Below are positions 7,346 to 14,272 of a DNA stretch of 42,784 nucleotides, piece after piece. Origin of the DNA: Nocardioides mangrovicus. GTDB lineage: Bacteria > Actinomycetota > Actinomycetes > Propionibacteriales > Nocardioidaceae. Position numbers and translations under genes: made by a program. Within the stretch, counting starts at the first letter, position 1. Each line of letters opens with the position of its first letter. The notes beneath the pieces are model-generated. The model was not told the origin of the DNA. It ran no database searches and worked only from the letters and a program-made list of their open reading frames with translations. The DNA lies in contig NZ_RDBE01000009.1 of assembly GCF_003674065.1 (NCBI RefSeq), positions 1 to 42,784 on the forward strand, given 5' to 3'.

Positions 7346-7779
7346 CGGCGGCGTTCGGCGAGGTAGGCCAACCGCCGCAGCGCCTCGACGTTGCGCCAGT
7401 GCAGGCCCGGCGCGCGCAGCGGTGCCGGCACCAGCCGTGCGGGACCGGAGGCGGCGTCCTCCTCCAGCGCGACGTGGGTCTGCTCGGCCACGGCCTCCAG
7501 CCGGATGCGGACGTGGGCCTCCCCGCTGGGCCACGCCCGGGCCCGCAGCTCGAGCAGGGTGGGGGGTCGGGACTCGAGCACCTCGGTCTCGTCGTCGAGC
7601 AGCAGCGGCCAGGCGCCCACCGAGTGGTGCAGCTTGGCCCCGGCGGCCGGCCACTGGTCGTCGACGTCGCGCATCCGCGACGCCCCCACCACCCACAGCG
7701 GGTAGAGCCACCCGTCGGCCAGGACGTCCCAGACCTGCTCGGGGGTCGCGGCGATGGTCCTGCGCACGGTCGTCATCAT
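7342..7779 (-). CDS. SRPBCC (START-like) family protein
   Basis: A 145-residue single-domain protein. The N-terminal TTVRRTIAATPEQVWDVLADGWLYPLWV is the classical first strand and helices of polyketide-cyclase/SRPBCC folds, followed by GAKLHHSVGAWPLLLDDETEV and a strand-rich core (LLELRARAWPSGEAHVRIRLE) and a C-terminal helix with LHWRNVEALRRLAYLAE. The fold forms a deep hydrophobic cavity for lipid-like ligands. The two starting ATG codons are at 7777-7779 and 7774-7776; either is possible. The stop overlaps the start of the FAD oxidoreductase. The substrate is unknown. Confidence 0.85.
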   Translation of the reverse strand: MMTTVRRTIAATPEQVWDVLADGWLYPLWVVGASRMRDVDDQWPAAGAKLHHSVGAWPLLLDDETEVLESRPPTLLELRARAWPSGEAHVRIRLEAVAEQTHVALEEDAASGPARLVPAPLRAPGLHWRNVEALRRLAYLAERRR

Positions 7780-7811
7780 CGTCCGGTACCCAACCGGCGC
7801 GGTCCCACGGC

Positions 7812-8420
7812 TCAGCCGAGCAGATGGTCGACGGTGAAGCGGGTGGCCGCACGCTCGAAGGCCGCGCCGTGCCGCAGCATGGCGTGCTTGCCCCCGGGCA
7901 CGCTCACCTCCTCGACGCTCGTCTCGCGCCGCAGCCGGGCCGCCACGGTGGCGGCGTTGGCGGGCGAGGCGATCCGGTCCTGCGAGCCGTGCACGATCAG
8001 CACCGCGCGCCCGGTCAGGTCCTGGTGGTCGGAGGGATAGAGCCACGGGTTGAGGGCGACGACGCTGCGGACGTCGGGCTGGTCGCCGGCCAGGATCGCG
8101 GCCCGACCGCCCAGGGAGTGGCCGACCAGGCCGAGGGGGAGCCGGCCCAGCCGGTCGCGCACCTGGTCCATCGCCCAGGTCGCATCGGCCACGGGGGTCG
8201 TCGTGGTGTCCCAGCCGCGGTGGCTGTTCAGCACACGGAAGACCGCGAGCGTCCGGGGCCGGGCGAGCGCCAGCCGCCACCCGATGGGCACCATCCGCAG
8301 CACGGAGAGCTGGGTGGGGCTCACCGGGAGCGTGCCCCCACCGCGGGCGGCGCCGCCGTGCAGCAGCAGGACGGCCGCTGCGGGGCGGGACGGGACGTGG
8401 ACGTCGATCAGCCGGTGCAC
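7812..8420 (-). CDS. Alpha/beta hydrolase
   Basis: A 202-residue serine hydrolase of the compact, lid-less type. AAAVLLLHGG is the oxyanion strand, the nucleophile elbow is LVGHSLGG (Ser102), the acid is in LIVHGSQDRIA (Asp148) and the base in PGGKHAML (His179), so the triad is complete. The start is GTG 8418-8420 (MHRLIDVHVPSR). It is the first gene of the leftward group and stands 32 bases upstream of the SRPBCC gene. The substrate is unknown; the small size suggests a dienelactone-hydrolase-like or carboxylesterase activity on soluble substrates. Confidence 0.88.
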   Translation of the reverse strand: MHRLIDVHVPSRPAAAVLLLHGGAARGGGTLPVSPTQLSVLRMVPIGWRLALARPRTLAVFRVLNSHRGWDTTTTPVADATWAMDQVRDRLGRLPLGLVGHSLGGRAAILAGDQPDVRSVVALNPWLYPSDHQDLTGRAVLIVHGSQDRIASPANAATVAARLRRETSVEEVSVPGGKHAMLRHGAAFERAATRFTVDHLLG

Positions 8421-8455
8421 GCCAGGGGTGTGCCCGCCAGGCGGACGTCCATGCG

Positions 8456-8509
8456 CGGGCGCTCGTCACACCGCCCGACCCGTAGGGGTGCGGTCGGGGC
8501 GAGCGCCCG
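8456..8509. promoter_or_regulatory. Long two-tier inverted repeat between divergent operons
   Basis: CGGGCGCTCG (8456-8465) is perfectly complementary to CGAGCGCCCG (8500-8509). Inside them CCCGACC (8474-8480) pairs with GGTCGGG (8492-8498). The structure occupies the middle of the gap between the leftward hydrolase and the rightward PIG-L cassette, where promoters rather than terminators are expected. It may be an operator or a leader structure. Confidence 0.5.
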
Positions 8510-8557
8510 CGTGGGACCGTCGATCATGCCGAGCCGCCCTGCTGTCGCGCTCGGTGG

Positions 8558-9262
8558 ATGCGTCCTCGCGTGCTGACGGGCGGGACCGATCCGGGCACGG
8601 CCGTGTTGTGGGACGAGCCGGTGCTCACGACGTCGTGGCCCCTCGCCCGCGACGCGCGCGTGCTGGTGGTGGGGGCGCATCCGGACGACGAGACGATCGG
8701 TGCGGGCCGGCTGCTGGCCGCCCACCACGGCCGGTGCGACGCGGTGGTGCTCTCCGCAGGCGAGGCCTGCCTGCCCGACGGCGACCGGCGCGACCTGGGG
8801 CACCAGCGGCTGGCGGAGTGGCGTGCCGCGCTGTCGCACCTGGGGGTCCGGCCGCTGGAGGCCCCGCGATGGCCCGACGGTGAGCTGGCGGCGTACGTCG
8901 CCGAGATCGAGGAGGCGCTGCGCGAGACCGCGGCGGACTACGACGTCGTGCTCGCCCCGTGGCGCCACGACCCGCACCCCGACCACGAGGCGGTCGGGCG
9001 CGCCGCGCTGGCCGCTGCCCCGGGCCGGGTCGTGGCCTACCCGGTGTGGACGCCGTTCTGGACGACGCCGACGCAGCTCGGTGAGCGCGGCGCACGCCTG
9101 GTCGGATTGCGGACGCCGGCCTCGGCGCACCGTGCCTGGACGGCGGCCGTGGCCGAGTACGCCAGTCAGACCCGGCCGTTGCGTCCGGGATGGGCGCCGA
9201 TCGTGCCCGCCGAGCTGCTGCGGCGCCAGCAGGAGCAGCTGCTCGTGGTCGACGATGCGTGA
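8558..9262 (+). CDS. PIG-L family N-acetylglucosaminyl-type deacetylase
   Basis: A 234-residue zinc-dependent deacetylase of the LmbE/MshB/PIG-L fold. The metal motif VVGAHPDDETIGAG (AHPDDE at residues 40-45) and the second metal His in HDPHPDHEAVG are present, as in MshB and BshB. It is shorter than MshB (about 300) and lacks its C-terminal part. The family removes acetyl groups from GlcNAc-like sugars. It is the first gene of a four-gene unit and overlaps the methyltransferase by 8 bases. With a methyltransferase, an acyl-CoA dehydrogenase-like protein and a glycosyltransferase it forms a cassette that recurs in actinobacteria and whose product is not known. The start ATG 8558 has GGTGG just upstream. 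Confidence 0.88.
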   Translation: MRPRVLTGGTDPGTAVLWDEPVLTTSWPLARDARVLVVGAHPDDETIGAGRLLAAHHGRCDAVVLSAGEACLPDGDRRDLGHQRLAEWRAALSHLGVRPLEAPRWPDGELAAYVAEIEEALRETAADYDVVLAPWRHDPHPDHEAVGRAALAAAPGRVVAYPVWTPFWTTPTQLGERGARLVGLRTPASAHRAWTAAVAEYASQTRPLRPGWAPIVPAELLRRQQEQLLVVDDA

Positions 9263-9821
9263 GACCGACTTCGACGCCCGCTACCGGGCCGATCCCGACC
9301 CGTTCGAGGTGGCGAGCAGCTGGTACGAGCGCCGCAAGGAGAGCGTCGTCCTGGCCTGCCTGGCCCGGCAGCGCTACACGGCGGCCTGGGACTGTGCTGC
9401 CGGCACCGGCCACCTCGTCCACGCCCTGGCGCCTCGCTGCGAGCGGGTCCTGGCCACCGACGGCGCGGTCACCGCCGTCTCGATCATCGGCGCGCGCAAC
9501 GCCGAGCGGCCCGGGGTGACGGCCGAGCTGAACACGCTGCCGACGGTGCCGCCCGCCGCGACGGGGTGCGACCTGGTGATCCTCGCGGAGATCCTCTACT
9601 ACCTGCCCGCGCAGGCGCGAGGAGAGCTGCTGGAGGCGCTGCCCGCCTCGGCCGGCGAGGTGCTGCTGGTGCACTGGCGCCACCACGCCGACGACGCGTG
9701 GCTGAGCGGGCCGGCCGTGCACCTCGAGGCGGGACGGGCCCTGGAGGCCGCGGGCTGGACGGGGCGGGTGCACCACGTCGACGCCGACTTCGTCCTCGAC
9801 AGCTGGGTGCGGTGCCCGTGA
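9255..9821 (+). CDS. SAM-dependent methyltransferase (NodS-like class I)
   Basis: A 188-residue class I methyltransferase. DPFEVASSWYERRKESVVLACLAR is the characteristic N-terminus of the NodS / nodulation-type N-methyltransferase group. Motif I is degenerate but recognisable (WDCAAGTGHLVHALAP), motif II follows (VLATDGAVTAV) and DLVILAEILYYLP is the post-motif II/III region. NodS methylates the free amine of a deacetylated chitooligosaccharide, and here too the gene follows a PIG-L deacetylase; by analogy the pair could deacetylate and then methylate a sugar amine. That is inference. Its ATG lies inside the end of the PIG-L gene, and its stop overlaps the next start (GTGA). Confidence 0.85.
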   Translation: MRETDFDARYRADPDPFEVASSWYERRKESVVLACLARQRYTAAWDCAAGTGHLVHALAPRCERVLATDGAVTAVSIIGARNAERPGVTAELNTLPTVPPAATGCDLVILAEILYYLPAQARGELLEALPASAGEVLLVHWRHHADDAWLSGPAVHLEAGRALEAAGWTGRVHHVDADFVLDSWVRCP

Positions 9822-10777
9822 CCGCGGTACCGGTCGCCCTGGACGTGCCCGCGACCGTCCGTGCGGGCGGCGCGGACACCCAGGCGCTGCGTGAGGCCGT
9901 CGTCGCGACCGCGCCGGAGTCGACCACGTTCCTGGACTGGCCGCGACTGGTCGAGCACCTGCTCGCCGTCGGTCGCACGGACGCCGCGTGGGCCAAGCTG
10001 GCCGAGGCCCACGTCGACGCCCTCCGCATCCACGCCGAGGCCGGCACGCAGCCGGTGCCCGGTGCCTGCTACGCCGTCTGGGCCTCCCGCTCGCACGAGA
10101 CCGGGCTACGGGCCGTGCGCGACGGTGACGCGTGGCGGCTCAGCGGCACGCTGGCCTTCGCCTCCGGCGCCGGGGTGGTGGACCGGGCGCTGATCCCGGT
10201 CTGGAGCGCCCCGGAGCGTCACGACCTGCTCGACGTCGACGTCCGGGACTGGCCATTCGACCGTAACCGGTGGCGCACCCACGTGATGCGGGACAGCCAC
10301 ACCGCCTGGGTCACCCTGGCCGAGGAGACGATCAGCGCGCGGCCGGTGGGAGGTGCGTCCTTCTACCTCGGCCGCCCCGGCTTCTTCCCCGGCGGTGTCG
10401 GGGTGGCGGCCGCCTGGGCCGGTGGCGCGGCCCGCGTGTGCGACCTGCTGGAGGAGGTCGTGCCGCTCGAGCGTCGCTCGGCCGGCCAGCTGGTACGGCT
10501 CGGTGCGATCCGCGCCGACGTGGCGAGCGCCGTCGCGGTGTGCCGCGACTACGCCCGGACGGCCCCGCAGACCCATCCCGACCCCCGGCTGCCCGCCACC
10601 CTCGCCCGGCACGCGGTGGCGGCCGCCGTGCGGCGGGTGCTCGTCGACGCGCGCGCCGCGGCGGGCGCCGCCGGGCAGGTGGGACAGCCCCAGCTGATGC
10701 GCGCGATCGAGGACCTGACCCTCTACGTCGCCCAGCAGGACCCGGACCAGGACGGCTCGTGGCTGGGGAGCCGGTGA
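9818..10777 (+). CDS. Acyl-CoA dehydrogenase-like protein (short)
   Basis: A 319-residue protein of the acyl-CoA dehydrogenase fold, shorter than the usual 380. The middle strand domain contains WRLSGTLAFASGAGVVDRALIP, equivalent to the GxKxWITNG.A.AD segment. The C-terminal helical bundle is present (FYLGRPGFFPGGVGVAAAWAGGA, then LARHAVAAAVRRVLVDARAA). The N-terminal helical domain is reduced. The usual catalytic Glu is not obvious, so a CoA-thioester substrate is uncertain; it could be an oxidase or hydroxylase-like homologue. The start GTG 9818 overlaps the previous stop and the stop overlaps the next GTG, so translation is coupled on both sides. Confidence 0.75.
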   Translation: MTAVPVALDVPATVRAGGADTQALREAVVATAPESTTFLDWPRLVEHLLAVGRTDAAWAKLAEAHVDALRIHAEAGTQPVPGACYAVWASRSHETGLRAVRDGDAWRLSGTLAFASGAGVVDRALIPVWSAPERHDLLDVDVRDWPFDRNRWRTHVMRDSHTAWVTLAEETISARPVGGASFYLGRPGFFPGGVGVAAAWAGGAARVCDLLEEVVPLERRSAGQLVRLGAIRADVASAVAVCRDYARTAPQTHPDPRLPATLARHAVAAAVRRVLVDARAAAGAAGQVGQPQLMRAIEDLTLYVAQQDPDQDGSWLGSR

Positions 10778-11517
10778 GGCGACCCGGCGTGGTCGTCGCC
10801 GTCCCGGCCCAGGACGAGGCCGCCACCATCGAGACCTGCCTGCAGCACGTGATGCGCGCCGCCGCGCGGGCGGTCGAGCACGCCCACGCCGACGTGGTGG
10901 TCGCCGTGGCCGCGCACAGGTGCCGCGACGCCACCGAGCAGCTGAGCCGGGACCTGCTGGGTCGGGCCGCCTACCCCGGCGTGCGCGGTCTGGTGTTCGC
11001 CGACCACGACGCGACGACCGTCGGCGAGGTCCGCGCCCGACTGATCGAGCGCGTGGCCGCCGAGGTGCCGATGCGTGTCGACACCTGGATCTTCAACACC
11101 GACGCCGACTCCGCGGTCTCCTCCGACTGGATCACCCGCACCCTCGAGCAGGCCGAGCACACGGACGCCCGGCTCGTCCTCGGTCTGGTGGACCTGGATC
11201 GCTGGACGGCGCCGCCATCGGCGCTGGAGGCGTACGCGCGGCTGGTGAGCGAGGGCATGCGACCGGGCGGCCACGACCACGTCTACGGCGCGAACCTGGC
11301 GGTGCGCTGGGACGTCTACCGCCAGGTGGGCGGGTTCACCGCCGAGCTCCCGGAGGACCGCGGTCTGGTGAACCGGGTCCGAGCGGCGCAGCACCGCGTC
11401 CTGTCCACCCTCGAGCCCGTGGTGCTCACGTCCTCGCGCGAGCAGGGCCGCAGTGGGGCCGGCCTGGCCGACCTGCTGGCGCTGCTCAGCGGCACCCAGG
11501 TCGTGACCGAGCGCTGA
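10774..11517 (+). CDS. Family 2-type glycosyltransferase
   Basis: A 247-residue GT-A enzyme. VVVAVPAQDEAATIETCL is the nucleotide-sugar binding start, IFNTDADSAVSSDWI is the DxD metal site, and VYGANLAVRWDVYRQVGGF with LPEDRGLVNRVRAA is the acceptor/ED region. It has no membrane segments. It is last in the four-gene cassette and its GTG (10774) overlaps the stop of the acyl-CoA dehydrogenase-like gene. A glycosyltransferase next to a sugar deacetylase suggests that one adds a GlcNAc-type sugar which the other deacetylates; the acceptor is unknown. Confidence 0.85.
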   Translation: MRRPGVVVAVPAQDEAATIETCLQHVMRAAARAVEHAHADVVVAVAAHRCRDATEQLSRDLLGRAAYPGVRGLVFADHDATTVGEVRARLIERVAAEVPMRVDTWIFNTDADSAVSSDWITRTLEQAEHTDARLVLGLVDLDRWTAPPSALEAYARLVSEGMRPGGHDHVYGANLAVRWDVYRQVGGFTAELPEDRGLVNRVRAAQHRVLSTLEPVVLTSSREQGRSGAGLADLLALLSGTQVVTER

Positions 11518-11522
11518 GGGCG

Positions 11523-11609
11523 CTAGTCCTCGATGCTGTCCCAGTCGGGTTCGGGCAGCGGGAGCCAGGGCTCACCGGCTTCGGGCTCGGGGAGCGTCGG
11601 GATGGCCAT
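11523..11609 (-). CDS. Small peptide gene (28 aa) with LPEP repeats, unannotated type
   Basis: ATG 11607-11609 opens a frame of 28 residues ending with TAG at 11523-11525. A good Shine-Dalgarno stretch (AGGAAGG) lies just upstream, and an AT-richer tract with GATACAT in a -10-like position lies further upstream. The peptide begins MAIPTLPEPEAGEPW and ends PEPDWDSIED: Pro/Glu-rich, with two Trp and two similar LPEPE / LPEPD units, no Cys and no signal sequence. It sits in the short gap behind the glycosyltransferase and is divergent from the flavin monooxygenase. The size and repeated motif would fit a peptide substrate or small regulator, but no obvious maturation enzyme is beside it. Function unknown. 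Confidence 0.5.
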   Translation of the reverse strand: MAIPTLPEPEAGEPWLPLPEPDWDSIED

Positions 11610-11692
11610 GCCTTCCTATGTATCCGCTTTGTCGACATCTCATGCGCGATCGTGAAACCACGGTGAAAGCGAGCGTGCCTAGCGTCGCCGCC

Positions 11693-12844
11693 ATGAGGTC
11701 GTCCAGGGTCCTGATCTGCGGAGCGAGCATCGCCGGGCCGGCGCTCGCCCTCTGGCTGGCGCGCTACGGCTTCGAGGTCACCGTGGTGGAGAAGGCCGCA
11801 TCGGTGCGCGCCGGCGGCCAACCGGTCGACTTCAAGGGCGCCACCCACCGCACCGTCCTGTCGCGGATGGGGATCCTCGAGCAGGTGCGGGCCGCCGCGG
11901 TGGGGGCGCACGACGGCGCCATCGTCGATGCCCGCGGCCGCCGGATCGGCACGGTGCCGGGTGAGTTCAGCGGCGGCGAGATCAACGTGCCGCGCGGTGA
12001 CCTCGCCTCCATCTTGCTGGAGCGCACGGCGCCGACCTGCGAGTACCTGTTCGACGACGTCGTCGTCAGCCTCGACCAGGACGCCGACGGCGTCGACGTA
12101 CAGCTCGCGCACGGCGGGCGACGGCGCTTCGACCTGGTCGTGGGCGCCGACGGGATCCACTCCGGCACCCGCGCCCTCGCCTTCGGGCCCGAGAACGGCT
12201 TCGTGAGCCACCTCGGCTACTACTACGCGATGTTCTCCGCGGTCAGTGCGGACGACGAGATGTACAACGAGCCCGGCCGCATGGTCGCCACCAGCGGTGG
12301 CGACGACCCCGCCTTCGCGGTGTTCGCCTCGCCCCTGCTGGCCTACGACCGCGACGACGTCGATCAGCAGCAGCGCCTGGTCGTCCACGCCTTCCGCGGT
12401 GCCGGGTGGCGGGTGCCGGAGCTCATGGCCGGGCTCGCCGACGCCGACTACTTCTACTTCGACTCCATCAGCCGGGTGAGCGCCGACCGCTACGCCAGCG
12501 GCCGCGTCGTGCTGCTCGGCGACTCCGCCTACGGCAACGCGCTGGGCGGCTTCGGCACCGGCCTGGCCATCGTCGGGGCCTACGTGCTCGCCGGCGAGCT
12601 GCATCGCGCCGGCGGCGACCACGCCGTCGCCTTCGCCGGCTACGAACGCAGGTTCCGCGACTACGCGAAGGTCTCGCGCAAGGTCAACGCCGGACGACTG
12701 CTGGCTCCCAGCACCCGGGGCGGCATCTACCTGCGCAACCGGCTGTTCTCGGTCGCACCGCTGTTCGCGCCGCTGATGCGCCTGAGCGACCGGTTCGCCA
12801 CCGACATCGAGCTGGTCGACTACGAGCAGGCCGGCGCGGACTAG
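11693..12844 (+). CDS. FAD-dependent monooxygenase (TetX/PHBH-like)
   Basis: A 383-residue group A flavin monooxygenase. The FAD fingerprint RVLICGASIAGPALALWLARYG is at residues 5-26, the DG motif is LVVGADGIHSGTR and the GD motif is VVLLGDSAYGNALGGFGTGLA, in the right order. The C-terminal half lacks membrane segments. Such enzymes hydroxylate aromatic or polyketide-like compounds with NAD(P)H and O2; some inactivate antibiotics such as tetracyclines or rifamycins. I do not recognise the substrate. ATG 11693 places the Rossmann motif at the N-terminus; an upstream in-frame ATG (11618) would add 25 unrelated residues. The stop overlaps the stop of the opposite aldehyde dehydrogenase gene at CTAG. 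Confidence 0.85.
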   Translation: MRSSRVLICGASIAGPALALWLARYGFEVTVVEKAASVRAGGQPVDFKGATHRTVLSRMGILEQVRAAAVGAHDGAIVDARGRRIGTVPGEFSGGEINVPRGDLASILLERTAPTCEYLFDDVVVSLDQDADGVDVQLAHGGRRRFDLVVGADGIHSGTRALAFGPENGFVSHLGYYYAMFSAVSADDEMYNEPGRMVATSGGDDPAFAVFASPLLAYDRDDVDQQQRLVVHAFRGAGWRVPELMAGLADADYFYFDSISRVSADRYASGRVVLLGDSAYGNALGGFGTGLAIVGAYVLAGELHRAGGDHAVAFAGYERRFRDYAKVSRKVNAGRLLAPSTRGGIYLRNRLFSVAPLFAPLMRLSDRFATDIELVDYEQAGAD

Positions 12845-14262
12845 TAGTGCGCGCTCATCACGTGCTTGATCCGGGTGTAGTCCTCGAAGCCGTAGACCGA
12901 GAGGTCCTTGCCGTAGCCGGAGCTCTTGAAGCCGCCGTGGGGCATCTCGGAGACGAACGGGATGTGGGCGTTGAGCCAGACGCAGCCGAAGTCCAGCGCG
13001 CGGCTGAGCAGCTCGGCGGTGCCGTGGTCGCGGGTCCACACGCTGGCGGCGAGGCCGTAGTCGACACCGTTGGCCAGCTCGATCGCCTCGTCGCGGTCGG
13101 TGAACGGCTGCACGGTGAGGACGGGACCGAACACCTCCTGCTGCACGATCGCGTCGTCCTGCCGGACGCCGGTGACGACCGTGGGCGCGAGATAGAAGCC
13201 CCGCTCTCCCACGCGGGTGCCGCCGGTGACGACCTCGGCGTGGCCGGGCAGTGAGTTCAGATGGCCCATGACCTTGGCGAAGTGGCCGGCGTTGTTCAGC
13301 GGCCCGTACTCGGCGGCGAGATCGTCGGGGAGCCCGGGGCGGACGTCGGCGGCGCGCTCGACCAGGGCCGCCACGAGGTCGTCGTGCACGGAGGCGTGCA
13401 CCAGCACGCGGGTGGCGGCGGTGCAGTCCTGGCCGGCGTTGAAGGTGGCGCCGACCAGGATGCCCTCGGCCGCCGCGGCCAGGTCGGCGTCGGCGAAGAC
13501 CACGGCGGGCGCCTTGCCGCCCAGCTCGAGGTGGCTGCGCTTGAGCCGCTTGGCCGCCGACTCCGCCACCTGGGTGCCCGCCCGCACCGACCCGGTGATG
13601 GCGACCAGGCCCGGGGTCGGGTGCTCGACCAGTGCGCGACCGGTGGTGGCGTCGCCGACGACGACGTTGAGGACCCCCGGCGGCAGCACCTCGGCGGCGA
13701 GCTCGCCGAGCAGCACCGTGGAGCGCGGCGTGGTGTCGCTGGGCTTGAGGACGATGGTGTTGCCGGCGGCGAGCGCGGGCGCGATCTTCCAGACCGCCAT
13801 GGCGAACGGGTAGTTCCACGGCGTCACCTGACCGACGACGCCGATCGGCTCGCGTCGGACGCTGGAGGTGAAGCCCGCCAGGTACTCGCCCTGCGACATG
13901 CCCGACGCCAGCCGCGCGGCGCCGGCGAAGAAGCGCAGCTGGTCGATGCCCTGGTCGACCTCCTCGGACTCCACGTAGCGCAGCAGCTGCCCGGTGTCGC
14001 GCGACTGTGCGGCCACCAGGTCGGCCCGGCGGGCGTCGATCGCGTCGGCGAGCTCGAGCATCAGCTGCTGCCGGCTGCCCGGCGTGCTGCGGCCCCACGC
14101 GGGGAACGCCCGCGAGGCGGCCGCGTACGCGGCGTCGACCTCGGCCGACGTGCCGATCGGCGAGCGGCCGTCGGCCTCCCCGGTGGTGGGGTCGACCAGC
14201 TCGAGGGAGTCGGTGGCGGTCGACTCGACGGCCTCGCCGTCGATGACGTGGTGGATGGTCAC
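12841..14262 (-). CDS. Aldehyde dehydrogenase, gamma-aminobutyraldehyde type
   Basis: A 473-residue NAD(P)-dependent aldehyde dehydrogenase. The catalytic residues are Glu246 in HLELGGKAP and Cys280 in FNAGQDCTAATR; the coenzyme motif ITGSVRAGTQVA and the PWNYPFAMAVWK segment are intact. FNAGQDCTA and the overall sequence are typical of aminobutyraldehyde dehydrogenases (PatD/PuuC-like), which oxidise 4-aminobutanal to GABA. The start GTG 14262 follows GGAGACA, part of the end of the oxidase gene 11 bases upstream. Together with the DAO-type oxidase it would finish the oxidative deamination of a polyamine or related amine. The exact amine is inferred from family and context. Confidence 0.88.
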   Translation of the reverse strand: MTIHHVIDGEAVESTATDSLELVDPTTGEADGRSPIGTSAEVDAAYAAASRAFPAWGRSTPGSRQQLMLELADAIDARRADLVAAQSRDTGQLLRYVESEEVDQGIDQLRFFAGAARLASGMSQGEYLAGFTSSVRREPIGVVGQVTPWNYPFAMAVWKIAPALAAGNTIVLKPSDTTPRSTVLLGELAAEVLPPGVLNVVVGDATTGRALVEHPTPGLVAITGSVRAGTQVAESAAKRLKRSHLELGGKAPAVVFADADLAAAAEGILVGATFNAGQDCTAATRVLVHASVHDDLVAALVERAADVRPGLPDDLAAEYGPLNNAGHFAKVMGHLNSLPGHAEVVTGGTRVGERGFYLAPTVVTGVRQDDAIVQQEVFGPVLTVQPFTDRDEAIELANGVDYGLAASVWTRDHGTAELLSRALDFGCVWLNAHIPFVSEMPHGGFKSSGYGKDLSVYGFEDYTRIKHVMSAHY

Positions 14263-14272
14263 TGCTGTCTCC

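Noticed and set aside
11486-14098. Long minus-strand frame opposite the flavin monooxygenase and partly the aldehyde dehydrogenase
   Set aside because: Low-complexity translation in the wrong frame; the monooxygenase and ALDH motifs are complete on their own frames.
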